This document shows positions 35,536 to 44,511 of a DNA stretch of 64,000 bases, one piece after another. Position 1 is the stretch's first letter. Every line of letters begins with the position of its first letter. The notes beneath the pieces were generated by a model. That model worked only from the letters and a program-made list of their open reading frames with translations. It did no database searches and was not told where the DNA came from. The translations under genes and the position numbers were made by a program. The DNA comes from an uncultured Bacteroidales bacterium (lineage in GTDB: Bacteria > Bacteroidota > Bacteroidia > Bacteroidales > Marinilabiliaceae): positions 26,261 through 90,260 of the forward strand of contig CALAVC010000151.1 of assembly GCA_937892095.1 (NCBI GenBank), read 5' to 3'.

Positions 35536-36942
35536 ATGAAACGCCAATCGTATATGTCGCAATGGAGCACCGTGTTGTTTGCGTTAGCCACGGCGCTAAT
35601 GCTAATTCTCGTCTGTGTGCTGACGCCCAGTGGCGATGTCCAATTCGGCAATGTGAAGTTTCATTACCCCACGTTCAGCTTTCAAGTTTCCGACTCTTCT
35701 CGTCGCGTCTCTGTAGAACAACAATTGGCCGTCGCCGAAGCCGAAATGCACATATTCACAGCTGTCGACTCCGCACGTATGGCTCTCGAAGATAGCTTAC
35801 GCACCTACGAAAAGTTTTTCACGAATAGCGAAGTCGCAATTTCTTTCCCCGATAGCAACTATAATTATCTCGCTCCCGTATTCGATGCTCTCGAAAAGCA
35901 AGCACGCTCCGAGGTAGTCCACGTCATCCACTATGGCGATTCGCAAATAGAAGCCGATCGTATAACCGGACTGTTGCGCGACAGCCTGCAAAAGCACTTC
36001 GGTGGTAGTGGTCCTGGGCTCTTGCCCCTTTGGCAACCCATACCTGCTCGTAGTGTAGGACAAACACTCTCCGACAGCGTCTCGACCTACTATGCTGGTG
36101 GCATGATGGGACGCCGAGCCTCGCACGACCGCTATGGAGCCATGGCTCAAATGAGTCGTCTGACGTCCGATTGTGTCAGCATGAACGTAGTTGCACGTCA
36201 GTCTGGCATGCACTTCCGACGCGCCATCCTCTTCGCTGGCGAAGCCCAAAACTTATCAGCTACGCTCGACGACAGCACACAAACATATAGTGGCGAAGGC
36301 TTCTGTGCTCTCGAATGGACACTTGGCGGTCGACAAAGACTCCAACTTACTCTTAGTGGGACAGCCGACGTTTATGGTATCGAGATCGATGGCGGTCGCG
36401 GAGTCTCCGTCTCAAACATCCCCTTGCGTGGTGCCGACGGACTCTTCTTTCAGCGCATAAACTCGTCGCAAATGAGTTCTATGCTTCGTCGTCTCAACAC
36501 ACGCCTCATCCTCTTAGAGTTCGGCGGCAATGCTTTGCCCATACTCCGCGACACGGCAGCAGTCCGTCGCTACGCCAACAATCTCGGACGACAAATAGAC
36601 CGACTGCAACAGCTATGTCCCAATGCCCGATTTGTTGTCATAGGTCCTGCCGACATGAGTGTAAAAGTGGGTGCCGAAATGCAGACTCACAAGCTTTTGC
36701 CTTCGCTTGTAGCTCAGATGCGAACCGAGTGCCTCGCTCATGGCGTCGCCTTTTGGGATATGTATGCCGTCATGGGCGGACGAAACTCGATGATCTCGTG
36801 GGTCGACCACGTGCCAGCTTGGGCTGCTCCCGACTATGTCCACTTCACCGTGCGTGGAGCCAATAAAATTGCCAACCTACTGTGGCAGTCGATAATGATG
36901 AGCTACCAGTATAAAAAACTATGCGAAAAAGTTCGGCAATGA
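35536..36942 (+). CDS. SGNH/GDSL-type envelope protein, first copy
   Basis: A 468-residue exported protein with one N-terminal membrane helix (residues about 9-30, STVLFALATALMLILVC). Motif I of SGNH hydrolases is VIHYGDSQIEADR near residue 130 (Ser nucleophile in GDS), a LLEFGGNALP stretch supplies the Gly/Asn blocks, and PDYVHFTVRGANKI near residue 435 gives the Asp...His pair. Between them is a beta-rich insert. Together with the next SGNH protein and the MBOAT acyltransferase it looks like an envelope glycan O-acyl transfer or removal system of the AlgI/AlgX or PatA/PatB kind. The frame opens at 35515, but that lies in the promoter box, so the ATG at 35536 is used. Confidence 0.85.
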   Translation: MKRQSYMSQWSTVLFALATALMLILVCVLTPSGDVQFGNVKFHYPTFSFQVSDSSRRVSVEQQLAVAEAEMHIFTAVDSARMALEDSLRTYEKFFTNSEVAISFPDSNYNYLAPVFDALEKQARSEVVHVIHYGDSQIEADRITGLLRDSLQKHFGGSGPGLLPLWQPIPARSVGQTLSDSVSTYYAGGMMGRRASHDRYGAMAQMSRLTSDCVSMNVVARQSGMHFRRAILFAGEAQNLSATLDDSTQTYSGEGFCALEWTLGGRQRLQLTLSGTADVYGIEIDGGRGVSVSNIPLRGADGLFFQRINSSQMSSMLRRLNTRLILLEFGGNALPILRDTAAVRRYANNLGRQIDRLQQLCPNARFVVIGPADMSVKVGAEMQTHKLLPSLVAQMRTECLAHGVAFWDMYAVMGGRNSMISWVDHVPAWAAPDYVHFTVRGANKIANLLWQSIMMSYQYKKLCEKVRQ

Positions 36943-38225
36943 CCACGACTGTCCAAAAAGCTGTTCTGTGCGCAGTCGCTTGTCTACTCTGCTCTCTACA
37001 TTCGGCAGCTCAGTGCGTCGCATCTTTCTCTTGCGCTCCCGACAGTCTTATGCCTTCGGTTTCACACCCCGATTCTAACTATGTCGAGTTGCCCGGAGGC
37101 ATGTCGCCCGAGCTGTATCGGTTGGTCGACAAACTCGACTCTGTGCTCATCTTTGGCAAAGGTCGCGTATCTATTCTCCACATCGGTGGCAGTCACGTGC
37201 AGGCCGACATGTATACCGACGTCTTCCGCCGAAATGTCGACTCTCTCAACAATGGTCTGCGCCCTCCACGTGGCTACGTTTTCCCCTATGCCGTAGCCAA
37301 GACCAACAATCCTCTTAATTACAAGACCACCTACGGCGGTCATTGGCAGTCCGCTCGTTGCGCTCTTAGGCAGTTTAGTCCGTCGCTCGGCGTTGGCGGC
37401 ATCGCCGTCTTCACGCAAGATACAGCCGCTTGGTTTCATATCAATCTCAATCGCGACAGTACTTTCCGTTGGCAAACCACAGGACTAAAACTCCTTGCGC
37501 GCTCCACAGGTGGTTCGTTTGTCCCCATACTCACAACCGATAGCACCGAATATTTGCCCACGCCAACCGACTACGGCTACTACTATCGCTTGCCTCACTC
37601 CGTGACAGAATTCCGTATCTCGTTGCGCCGAGACACCCTCGTCTCAGCCCTTGTCGACACGTTCATCGTAACGGGGCTACTCCCACAAGCTGATGCCGAC
37701 GGCATCGTATATCACACCATTGGCGTCAACGGAGCTTCTGTACCCAGCTATTTGGGCTGCTCACTCTTCGAAAAGGAAATGAAGCAAATTGCGCCCGACC
37801 TTGTCATAATGGCCATCGGAATCAACGATGCCAACGACCGCGATTTCGACCCCGACATATTCGTGGCACGATACAACACTCTCATTGCCTCCATACGTCG
37901 CGTAGCTCCAGAGTGTGCTTTTATCTTCATAACCAACAACGATAGTCGCCGACGTATCAGTAGGCGTCAACGAGTCGTAAACACCAATGGCGTAACTGCT
38001 CGCACAGCCTTCTTCCGACTGGCCGAGCAATGGGGTGGGGGCATTTGGGACCTCTTCGACATTATGGGCGGACTCGGTTCTATGAGCGAATGGCAAAAAG
38101 CTGGTCTCGCTCGCAAAGATTGTGTCCACTTCACCCGTCAAGGCTACGAAATAATAGGTCAGTTGTTCTACAACGCCTTTCTAAATTTCTATATGGAACA
38201 AGACTATGCCATTGACAACAACTGA
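36921..38225 (+). CDS. SGNH/GDSL-type envelope protein, second copy
   Basis: A 434-residue secreted protein, signal peptide ending near LLCSLHSAAQ. It parallels the preceding protein: motif I is ILHIGGSHVQADMY (GGS in place of GDS, serine retained), later blocks are LVIMAIGINDAND and KDCVHFTRQGYEII (Asp...His). The replacement of the motif I Asp by Gly, compared with its neighbour, may alter catalysis. Two starts are possible: ATG 36921 inside the end of the upstream gene, or ATG 36939 forming an ATGA overlap; the signal peptide works with either. It also overlaps the MBOAT gene by 20 bases, so all three are translationally coupled. Confidence 0.85.
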   Translation: MRKSSAMTTTVQKAVLCAVACLLCSLHSAAQCVASFSCAPDSLMPSVSHPDSNYVELPGGMSPELYRLVDKLDSVLIFGKGRVSILHIGGSHVQADMYTDVFRRNVDSLNNGLRPPRGYVFPYAVAKTNNPLNYKTTYGGHWQSARCALRQFSPSLGVGGIAVFTQDTAAWFHINLNRDSTFRWQTTGLKLLARSTGGSFVPILTTDSTEYLPTPTDYGYYYRLPHSVTEFRISLRRDTLVSALVDTFIVTGLLPQADADGIVYHTIGVNGASVPSYLGCSLFEKEMKQIAPDLVIMAIGINDANDRDFDPDIFVARYNTLIASIRRVAPECAFIFITNNDSRRRISRRQRVVNTNGVTARTAFFRLAEQWGGGIWDLFDIMGGLGSMSEWQKAGLARKDCVHFTRQGYEIIGQLFYNAFLNFYMEQDYAIDNN

Positions 38226-40077
38226 CGACATACTTCAATATTTGCTAAGCATATTCACTTTCGACAGCCAACATCCTCTGCTCTTCACGCAAGTGCAGTT
38301 TTGGATATTCTTTGCTGTCGTCCTTTTTGTGCTTGCGCTCATCGGGCATAATAAGATTGCCATGCGCAACGCCTTCCTCTTCTTCGCCAGTATCTTCTTC
38401 TACTATAAGACCTCGGGCGATTTTACTGTGCTTCTCATCGTAACCACTGCCCTTTCCTATGTCGTTGGCCGACAAGTCGGACGTTGTCAGCGCGAAGCCT
38501 ATCGTCGGGCTTGGCTCGCTGTCGGCATAAGCCTCAACCTCATCGTACTCGCCTACTTCAAATACGCCTACCTCATCTCCGATATGCTCGCCGACCTCTT
38601 TGGTATACAAATAGTCGTGCGCGACTACCTTGCCGAGGTGGGCAACACGCTCCTTGGCTCTCAGCGCTTCAGTACAGACTACATCTTTTTGCCAGTTGGC
38701 ATTTCGTTCTACACTTTTCAGTGCATAAGCTACCAAATGGACATCTATCGTCGACGCATTCGCCCACTTGCCGATGTGTTCGACTACGGCTTCTATGTCA
38801 GCTTCTTTCCCCAGCTTGTCGCAGGTCCCATAGTTCGTGCCAACGAGTTTGTTGGGCAGCTCAGCCGACCCTATAGCCTTAGCCGTCGCTGGTTTGGTGT
38901 GGCTATCTTTTGGATACTAAATGGTTTGGCCAAGAAAATCATCCTTTCAGACTATTTGGCAGTCAACTTCATCGACCGCATCTTTGCTAACCCCACAATG
39001 TATGGTGGCTTCGAAAATCTGTGCGCCCTCTTTGTCTACTCTCTGCAAATATATGCCGACTTCTCAGGTTACACCGACATCGCCATTGGCGTCGCTCTCA
39101 TAATGGGATTCTACCTCCCCACCAACTTCCGTAGCCCATACAAAGCCGTCAATTGTGGCGAGTTTTGGAAGCGTTGGCACATCTCGCTCAGCAAGTGGCT
39201 ACAAGATTATCTCTACATCTCCCTCGGTGGCAACCGACGTGCAGGTTTTGGCACCTATGCCGTCATTCTCACCATTGCCTTGGTCGGCACTGTCCTTTCG
39301 GGCAGTGTATGGGTCGCTGTCGGTGTCATGATTGCCGTTGCATCTTGCGCCATAGCCATAATACTTCACCCCGAAAAAAAGAAAGGCATAACAAGCAACA
39401 TCAACCGCATGAACACCATGCTCCTTGGTGGACTATGGCACGGCGCCAGTTGGAACTTTATGATTTGGGGCGGACTCAATGGCCTTGGCATGCTCATTTG
39501 GCGCACGTGGCATCCCATTGGTGTCCACGCTCGAGCCATTATTGCCACGTCTGTAGCTGTCGTAGTCGCTTTCTGTGCTTATCTATACAACGCTCCTCTG
39601 CTCAACATTGCTGCCGTGTGGCTCTCTGGCATAGCAGTCGTCAGCATTGTCCGAAGTCTATACAACCTCTCTGGTGCACAAGCCCAAATGCGTTGGGCAG
39701 CACGTGCTTGGGCCATTACGCAGACTTTCGTCTACATAACTTTTACCCGCCTATTCTTTCGTGCAGGCAGCAATCTCAACCCAGCCGAAGCCAACCAAGT
39801 CGCTATCGAGACCGCCAAGCAAATGGTCGGTCAGATAGGGGGCACTTGGAACGCAACACAAATACCCGCCATCTTGAGCGAATATCGCAACATATTTATC
39901 CTCTTCGTGCTCGGAATGATAATCCATTGGATACCCGAAGACGTCAAAAGACGCTATCGAATATGTTTTGCATCTTTGCCACATTGGCTCATGATAATCT
40001 GTATCGTAGTCATCGTTGTCATAATATATCAGTTCATCACTGCCGACCTACAGAAGTTCGTCTATTTCCAATTCTGA
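38206..40077 (+). CDS. MBOAT-family membrane O-acyltransferase (AlgI-like)
   Basis: A 623-residue polytopic membrane protein with about twelve hydrophobic segments. MBOAT signatures are FLPVGISFYTFQCISYQMD, QLVAGPIVRANEF, YADFSGYTDIAIGVALIMG, FWKRWHISLSKWLQDYLYI and MLLGGLWHGASWNFMIWGG, the last with the conserved His near residue 410. The usual HG that follows WGG is NG here (GGLNGLGM). Such proteins carry acyl groups across the inner membrane for O-acetylation of glycans; the two SGNH proteins just upstream would complete the transfer in the periplasm. Which glycan is modified is not evident. Start overlaps the preceding gene. Confidence 0.93.
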   Translation: MPLTTTDDILQYLLSIFTFDSQHPLLFTQVQFWIFFAVVLFVLALIGHNKIAMRNAFLFFASIFFYYKTSGDFTVLLIVTTALSYVVGRQVGRCQREAYRRAWLAVGISLNLIVLAYFKYAYLISDMLADLFGIQIVVRDYLAEVGNTLLGSQRFSTDYIFLPVGISFYTFQCISYQMDIYRRRIRPLADVFDYGFYVSFFPQLVAGPIVRANEFVGQLSRPYSLSRRWFGVAIFWILNGLAKKIILSDYLAVNFIDRIFANPTMYGGFENLCALFVYSLQIYADFSGYTDIAIGVALIMGFYLPTNFRSPYKAVNCGEFWKRWHISLSKWLQDYLYISLGGNRRAGFGTYAVILTIALVGTVLSGSVWVAVGVMIAVASCAIAIILHPEKKKGITSNINRMNTMLLGGLWHGASWNFMIWGGLNGLGMLIWRTWHPIGVHARAIIATSVAVVVAFCAYLYNAPLLNIAAVWLSGIAVVSIVRSLYNLSGAQAQMRWAARAWAITQTFVYITFTRLFFRAGSNLNPAEANQVAIETAKQMVGQIGGTWNATQIPAILSEYRNIFILFVLGMIIHWIPEDVKRRYRICFASLPHWLMIICIVVIVVIIYQFITADLQKFVYFQF

Positions 40078-40164
40078 CAAATTCAGGTCAGTAAAATTAC
40101 GTATTGACCAACCATCACACCCTTTAAATTGCTCGCAACTTAACAATGGTTGAGTTATTTTGCG

Positions 40165-40172
40165 TAAGTTTG
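40165..40172 (+). promoter_or_regulatory. Promoter -7 box (TAAGTTTG) for lpxD-lpxC-lpxA
   Basis: TAAGTTTG fits TAnnTTTG and lies 32 bases before the lpxD ATG in the 127-base gap after the MBOAT gene. A TTG at 40150 is too close to be a normal -33. Confidence 0.5.
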
Positions 40173-40204
40173 TATTGTTTATCCGATAAACTCTTTTACT
40201 CTCA

Positions 40205-41236
40205 ATGGAATTCACGGCTCAGCAGATAGCCGACTTGCTCGGCGGTCAGGTCGTTGGCGACCCTTCGGCGGCGGTAAACGATGTTGCCAAAATAGAAGAA
40301 GGCCGACCCAAAACACTTACTTTTTTTGCCAACCCCAAGTACGAACACTATGTCTACACAACCGAGTCTTCGGTCGTCATAGTTGGCAACGACTTCGTCC
40401 CTCAGCACGAAGTGAAAGCAACGCTCATCAAAGTGCCCGACGCTCGCGAAGCCCTTGCCAAACTCCTTGAGATGTACGAACAAATGCAACCGCAAAAGGT
40501 CGGCATAGAGCAACCAAGCTACATAAGTTCTTCAGCTACTGTCAGTAGCAATAAAGTCTACGTAGGTGCATTCGCCTACATAGGCGAGCGTGCGCACATT
40601 GCCGATCGTGTAAAAATATATCCACAGGTCTACATAGGCGATGGGGTCACCATTGGCGAAGGCACAGTTATCTACGCAGGCGCCAAGATTTATAAAGGCT
40701 GTCGCATAGGCAAAAATTGTGTCATTCACTCAGGTGTCGTCATAGGTGCCGACGGATTCGGGTTCGCTCCCGATGCCAACGGAGTATACCATAAAGTGGC
40801 ACAAATAGGCATTGTCGAAATAGCAGACGACGTAGAAATAGGTGCCAACACTTGTATCGACCGTGCCACAATGGGCAAAACCATCATTGAGCGTGGCGTA
40901 AAACTCGACGATCTCATCATGGTCGCCCACAACGTCAGCATCGCTCACGACACCGTCATGGCATCGCAAAGTGGCATCGCAGGCTCCACCAAGGTAGGCT
41001 CCAATTGCGTCATTGCTGGGCAGGTCGGCATTGCAGGGCACATCGAAGTCGCCAATCGTACCACCATAGCCGCTCAGAGTGGAGTGCAAGGTTCTGTCCG
41101 CCAAGAGGGTAAGACAATCTTTGGTTCGCCAGCTTTCGACTACATGGCTTGGACAAAGTCGTACGTTGTCTTTAAGCACTTGCCCGAACTGAAACAAGAA
41201 ATTGACCGACTAAGCAAACTTGCCGACCAAAAATAG
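40205..41236 (+). CDS. lpxD: UDP-3-O-acylglucosamine N-acyltransferase
   Basis: Third enzyme of lipid A synthesis: adds the N-linked hydroxyacyl chain to UDP-3-O-acylglucosamine. The 343 residues comprise an N-terminal uridine-binding domain (MEFTAQQIADLLGGQVVGD) and a left-handed beta-helix of hexapeptide repeats (IGDGVTIGEGTVIYAGAKI and so on). The LpxD-specific block IGADGFGFAPDANGVYHKV and the catalytic histidine region LIMVAHNVSIAHDTVM are present. It leads an lpxD-lpxC-lpxA group with gaps of only 5 and 26 bases. Confidence 0.98.
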   Translation: MEFTAQQIADLLGGQVVGDPSAAVNDVAKIEEGRPKTLTFFANPKYEHYVYTTESSVVIVGNDFVPQHEVKATLIKVPDAREALAKLLEMYEQMQPQKVGIEQPSYISSSATVSSNKVYVGAFAYIGERAHIADRVKIYPQVYIGDGVTIGEGTVIYAGAKIYKGCRIGKNCVIHSGVVIGADGFGFAPDANGVYHKVAQIGIVEIADDVEIGANTCIDRATMGKTIIERGVKLDDLIMVAHNVSIAHDTVMASQSGIAGSTKVGSNCVIAGQVGIAGHIEVANRTTIAAQSGVQGSVRQEGKTIFGSPAFDYMAWTKSYVVFKHLPELKQEIDRLSKLADQK

Positions 41237-41241
41237 CAAGC

Positions 41242-42159
41242 ATGGAAAAGCAAACCACCCTATCAAGCGTCATAACCTTCGAGGGTAAAGGACTCCACAC
41301 CGGAGCCTACGTACACATGACCTTGTGTCCAGCAGCAGCAAACACAGGCTACGTCTTTCGCCGAACAGACTTGCCCAATTCTCCCGAAGTCGTTGCCGAC
41401 GCTCATCGAGTAAGCTTCACGCAGCGTGGCACAGTGCTAACGGGCGATGCTGGTCAGACCATCTCGACCATCGAACACCTCATGTCAGCCCTTCGTGCTC
41501 GCTCTGTCGACAATTGTCTTGTCGAACTCGACGGACCCGAAGTCCCCATTCTCGATGGTAGTGCAAAGCCCTATGTTGAGCAAATAGACAAGGTTGGCAA
41601 AGCCGAACTCGATGCTCAGCGCAAATATCTTGTCATAAGCCAAAAGGTTGTCTACGTAGAGCCAGACAAAGGAATCCGCATCATAGCCTTGCCCGACGAA
41701 ACTTTCGCCGCACAAGTAAACATAGCTTTCGACGGCTCGCGTTGCCTCGCCAATCAGTGGGCACAAATAGAAGACCTCGCTACAGAATATGACGACATCT
41801 GTGCTTGCCGCACGTTCGTCTTCCTCCACGAAATAGAACCACTCCTTGCTATGGGGCTTATCAAAGGTGGCGACCTCGACAATGCCATAGTCTTTGTCGA
41901 AAAAGAACTTACTCCAGACCAAAAAACACAAGTTGCTAAGCAACTCGGACGTACAGACATAACCATTCACCCATCGGGCGTCCTCAACGATCGCGACTTG
42001 CAATACTCCAACGAAGCAGCTCGCCATAAGTTGCTCGACCTCATTGGAGACCTTAGCCTTGTCGGGCTGCCCATAAAAGGACGCATAATAGCCACTCGCT
42101 CTGGGCACGGCTCCAACACAGCCTTTGCTCGTAAACTAATGGACGATTTCTTGTCTTAA
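41242..42159 (+). CDS. lpxC: UDP-3-O-acyl-N-acetylglucosamine deacetylase (not fused to FabZ)
   Basis: Zinc hydrolase that commits UDP-GlcNAc to lipid A. It has 305 residues with the zinc and active-site motifs TISTIEHLMSALRA and HPSGVLNDRDLQYSNEAARHK (read as two parts), and LDGSAKPYVEQI after the VELDGPEVPI strand. The protein ends at KLMDDFLS, right after the LpxC fold. In many Bacteroidota LpxC is the N-terminal half of an LpxC-FabZ fusion of about 460 residues; here the dehydratase half is absent and lpxA follows after 26 bases. This is a natural full-length LpxC, with no sign of a frameshift at its end. Confidence 0.97.
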   Translation: MEKQTTLSSVITFEGKGLHTGAYVHMTLCPAAANTGYVFRRTDLPNSPEVVADAHRVSFTQRGTVLTGDAGQTISTIEHLMSALRARSVDNCLVELDGPEVPILDGSAKPYVEQIDKVGKAELDAQRKYLVISQKVVYVEPDKGIRIIALPDETFAAQVNIAFDGSRCLANQWAQIEDLATEYDDICACRTFVFLHEIEPLLAMGLIKGGDLDNAIVFVEKELTPDQKTQVAKQLGRTDITIHPSGVLNDRDLQYSNEAARHKLLDLIGDLSLVGLPIKGRIIATRSGHGSNTAFARKLMDDFLS

Positions 42160-42185
42160 ACCAAAGACAACTTAATAAAACTATA

Positions 42186-42974
42186 ATGATAGGAGACAAC
42201 TGTCAGATACACAAGCTAACCGACATTGCCGAAGGTGCACAAATAGGCAATGGTGTCAGCATTGGTGCTTTTACCAGCATTGCCGACAACGTAGTAATTG
42301 GCGACAACTGCCAGATAATGAACAACGTAACCATTTGTAGTGGTGCGCGCATAGGTAGTGGATGTCGCATATTTCCAGGTGCTGTGATAGCAGCCATCCC
42401 ACAAGACTTGAAGTTCCGTGGCGAAGAGACCACATGCGAAATAGGCAATAATAACACCATTCGCGAATGCGTTACGCTCAACCGTGGCACAGCTTCGCGA
42501 GGCAAAACAGTTATTGGCAACAACAACCTTCTTATGGCCTATACGCACATCGGTCACGACTGTGTCTTTGGCAACAACATAATAGTTTCCAACGCTTGCC
42601 AATTTGCAGGCGAAGTGGAGGTAAGCGACTTTGCCGTCATCGGCGGTGGCTCGCTTGTCCATCAGTTTACCCGAGTCGGACGCTACGTAATGGTGCAAGG
42701 TGGCACGCGTTTTGGCAAAGACATCCCACCATACGCCATGGTAGGTCGTGAGCCTGCAGCCTTCGAAGGTCTCAACATTATTGGTCTTAAGCGTCGTGGA
42801 TTCTCGGCCGAGCAAATAGCCGAAGCGCAAGAAGTATACAAATATCTCTATCTGAGCAAGCTCAACACCACTCAGGCTCTCGAAGCCATAGGACGCGAAC
42901 TGCCTCAAACCGAACTCGTAAAAGAAATTGTTGATTTCGTCCGCTCTTCGAGTCGAGGAATAATTAGAGGATAG
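42186..42974 (+). CDS. lpxA: UDP-N-acetylglucosamine acyltransferase
   Basis: First acyltransferase of lipid A synthesis; moves a hydroxyacyl chain from acyl carrier protein to the 3-OH of UDP-GlcNAc. The 262 residues have a left-handed beta-helix (AQIGNGVSIGAFTSIADN, IGSGCRIFPGAVIAAIPQDL), the LpxA block TIRECVTLNRGTA, the catalytic histidine in MAYTHIGHDCVFGNN, and a helical C terminus (GLNIIGLKRRGFSAEQI). It ends the lipid A gene group; a bidirectional terminator follows. Confidence 0.98.
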   Translation: MIGDNCQIHKLTDIAEGAQIGNGVSIGAFTSIADNVVIGDNCQIMNNVTICSGARIGSGCRIFPGAVIAAIPQDLKFRGEETTCEIGNNNTIRECVTLNRGTASRGKTVIGNNNLLMAYTHIGHDCVFGNNIIVSNACQFAGEVEVSDFAVIGGGSLVHQFTRVGRYVMVQGGTRFGKDIPPYAMVGREPAAFEGLNIIGLKRRGFSAEQIAEAQEVYKYLYLSKLNTTQALEAIGRELPQTELVKEIVDFVRSSSRGIIRG

Positions 42975-43005
42975 CTAAAGTAGTCGTAGGACTACAAATA
43001 AAATA

Positions 43006-43042
43006 TATGCCCCGAAAAACAAATCTTGTTTTTCGGGGCATA
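43006..43042. terminator. Bidirectional terminator between lpxA and the sulfhydrylase gene
   Basis: A perfect 17-bp inverted repeat (43006-43022 with 43026-43042, loop ATC) in the 96-base convergent gap. AT-rich sequence flanks both sides, but without a long pure T-run. Confidence 0.85.
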
Positions 43043-43070
43043 AGGTTTCTCGTAAAGAAATTTATTCGCC

Positions 43071-44354
43071 TTATTTCTTCATAGCCTCGTCAAGGTCGGC
43101 AAGAATGTCGTCAACATTTTCTATGCCTACCGAAAGGCGGATAAGGTCGGGTGCTACACCTGCTTCGAGCAACTGTTCGTCCGATAGCTGACGGTGTGTG
43201 TGGCTGGCTGGATGAAGCACACATGTGCGAGCGTCTGCCACGTGGGTAACAATGTTTACAAATTGCAAGTTGTCCATAAAGCGAATGGCATCTTCGCGTG
43301 TGCCTTTAAGTCCGAAGGCAATGACGCCACATGTGCCTTTGGGCATATACTTCTGTGCCAAGGCATAATACTTAGAACTTTTAAGGCCTGCATAGTTGAC
43401 CCATGCTACACGTGGATTGGCTTCGAGCCATTCGGCTACTCGCTGAGCGTTTTCGCAGTGGCGAGCCATGCGTAGGTGGAGCGTCTCCAGTCCGATGTTG
43501 AGTAGGAAAGAGTTCTGCGGAGCGGGAATGGAGCCGAGGTCGCGCATGAGCTGGCTGACGAGCTTGGTGGAGTAGGCTTTGCGTCCGAAAGCTTTTGTGT
43601 AGGTCAGTCCGTGGTAGCTCTCGTCGGGAGTGCAAAGACCAGGGAACTTGTCGGCATGTGCTTCCCAATCGAAGTTTCCGCTGTCGCATACGGCACCACC
43701 CACTTGTGTAGCGTGTCCGTCCATATATTTGGTGGTGCTATGCGTAACGATGTCGCAGCCCCACTCGAAGGGTCGGCAATTGACTGGTGTCGCAAAAGTA
43801 TTGTCAACAATGAGTGGCACTCCGTGGCGGTGTGCCATCTTGGCAAAGCGCTCGATGTCGAACACTGCACAACCCGGATTTGAAATCGTCTCGCCAAAGA
43901 AGCACTTGGTGTTCGGACGGAACTCTTTCTCAATGCGCTCGTCGTCCCATTCGGGGTCGACAAACGTACACTCGATTCCCAATTTTTTCATGGTGACACC
44001 GAAAAGGTTATACGTGCCGCCATATATGTTGTTTGAGGTTATGAAGTGGTCGCCAGCTTGGCAAATGTTGAAAATGGCATAGAAGTTAGCTGCCTGCCCC
44101 GACGATGTCAGCACGCAACCCTCACCACCTTCTAGTTCGCAAATTTTTGCAGCCACAGCGTCGTTGGTCGGGTTGGCAAGTCGGGTGTAGAAGTAGCCTT
44201 CGGCTTTCAGGTCGAAGAGGTCGGCCATGTCTTCCGAGCTGTCGTATTTAAAAGTTGTGCTTTGGAAAATTGGCAAGACACGACTTTCGCCATTGCGTGG
44301 TTTCCAACCTCCTTGCACGCAAATTGTCTCTACGTTTCTTTTTTTTGCAGACAT
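43071..44354 (-). CDS. O-acetylhomoserine sulfhydrylase (aminocarboxypropyltransferase)
   Basis: A 427-residue PLP enzyme that makes homocysteine from O-acetylhomoserine and sulfide. Signatures are TICVQGGWKPRNGESRVLPI, YTRLANPTNDAVAAKI, TSSGQAANF, and the PLP-lysine in IVTHSTTKYMDGHAT. The TTKYMDGH..QVGG order and the long KFPGLCTPDESYHGL insert are typical of the MetY-type enzymes rather than cystathionine synthases. It is a single gene with its own -7 box. The sulfur-island enzyme at 33303 is a more distant paralogue, so this cell appears to have two candidate homocysteine-forming routes. Confidence 0.94.
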   Translation of the reverse strand: MSAKKRNVETICVQGGWKPRNGESRVLPIFQSTTFKYDSSEDMADLFDLKAEGYFYTRLANPTNDAVAAKICELEGGEGCVLTSSGQAANFYAIFNICQAGDHFITSNNIYGGTYNLFGVTMKKLGIECTFVDPEWDDERIEKEFRPNTKCFFGETISNPGCAVFDIERFAKMAHRHGVPLIVDNTFATPVNCRPFEWGCDIVTHSTTKYMDGHATQVGGAVCDSGNFDWEAHADKFPGLCTPDESYHGLTYTKAFGRKAYSTKLVSQLMRDLGSIPAPQNSFLLNIGLETLHLRMARHCENAQRVAEWLEANPRVAWVNYAGLKSSKYYALAQKYMPKGTCGVIAFGLKGTREDAIRFMDNLQFVNIVTHVADARTCVLHPASHTHRQLSDEQLLEAGVAPDLIRLSVGIENVDDILADLDEAMKK

Positions 44355-44376
44355 CTTGTTTGTGTTTATTTACGAA

Positions 44377-44384
44377 CAAAGTTA
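44377..44384 (-). promoter_or_regulatory. Promoter -7 box (TAACTTTG) for the O-acetylhomoserine sulfhydrylase gene
   Basis: Minus-strand TAACTTTG fits TAnnTTTG, 23 bases before the ATG at 44354, in the divergent gap with the esterase gene. Confidence 0.5.
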
Positions 44385-44460
44385 ATCGTTTTTCGCTCAT
44401 AGAATGCCATGAGTGCCCGTTGCATAAATATGCTACCCCTTTTGCACAATTTTTCGCCCA

Positions 44461-44487
44461 TTGCGGAGGCTTTTTTGCATAAATTTG
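44461..44487 (+). promoter_or_regulatory. Promoter of the esterase gene (TTG-N16-TAAATTTG)
   Basis: TTG at 44461-44463 and TAAATTTG at 44480-44487 resemble the Bacteroidota -33/-7 pair, with a slightly short 16-base spacer. The ATG follows 24 bases later at 44512. Confidence 0.5.
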
Positions 44488-44511
44488 TTTCTGTTTGATA
44501 CAGAAAACTTC

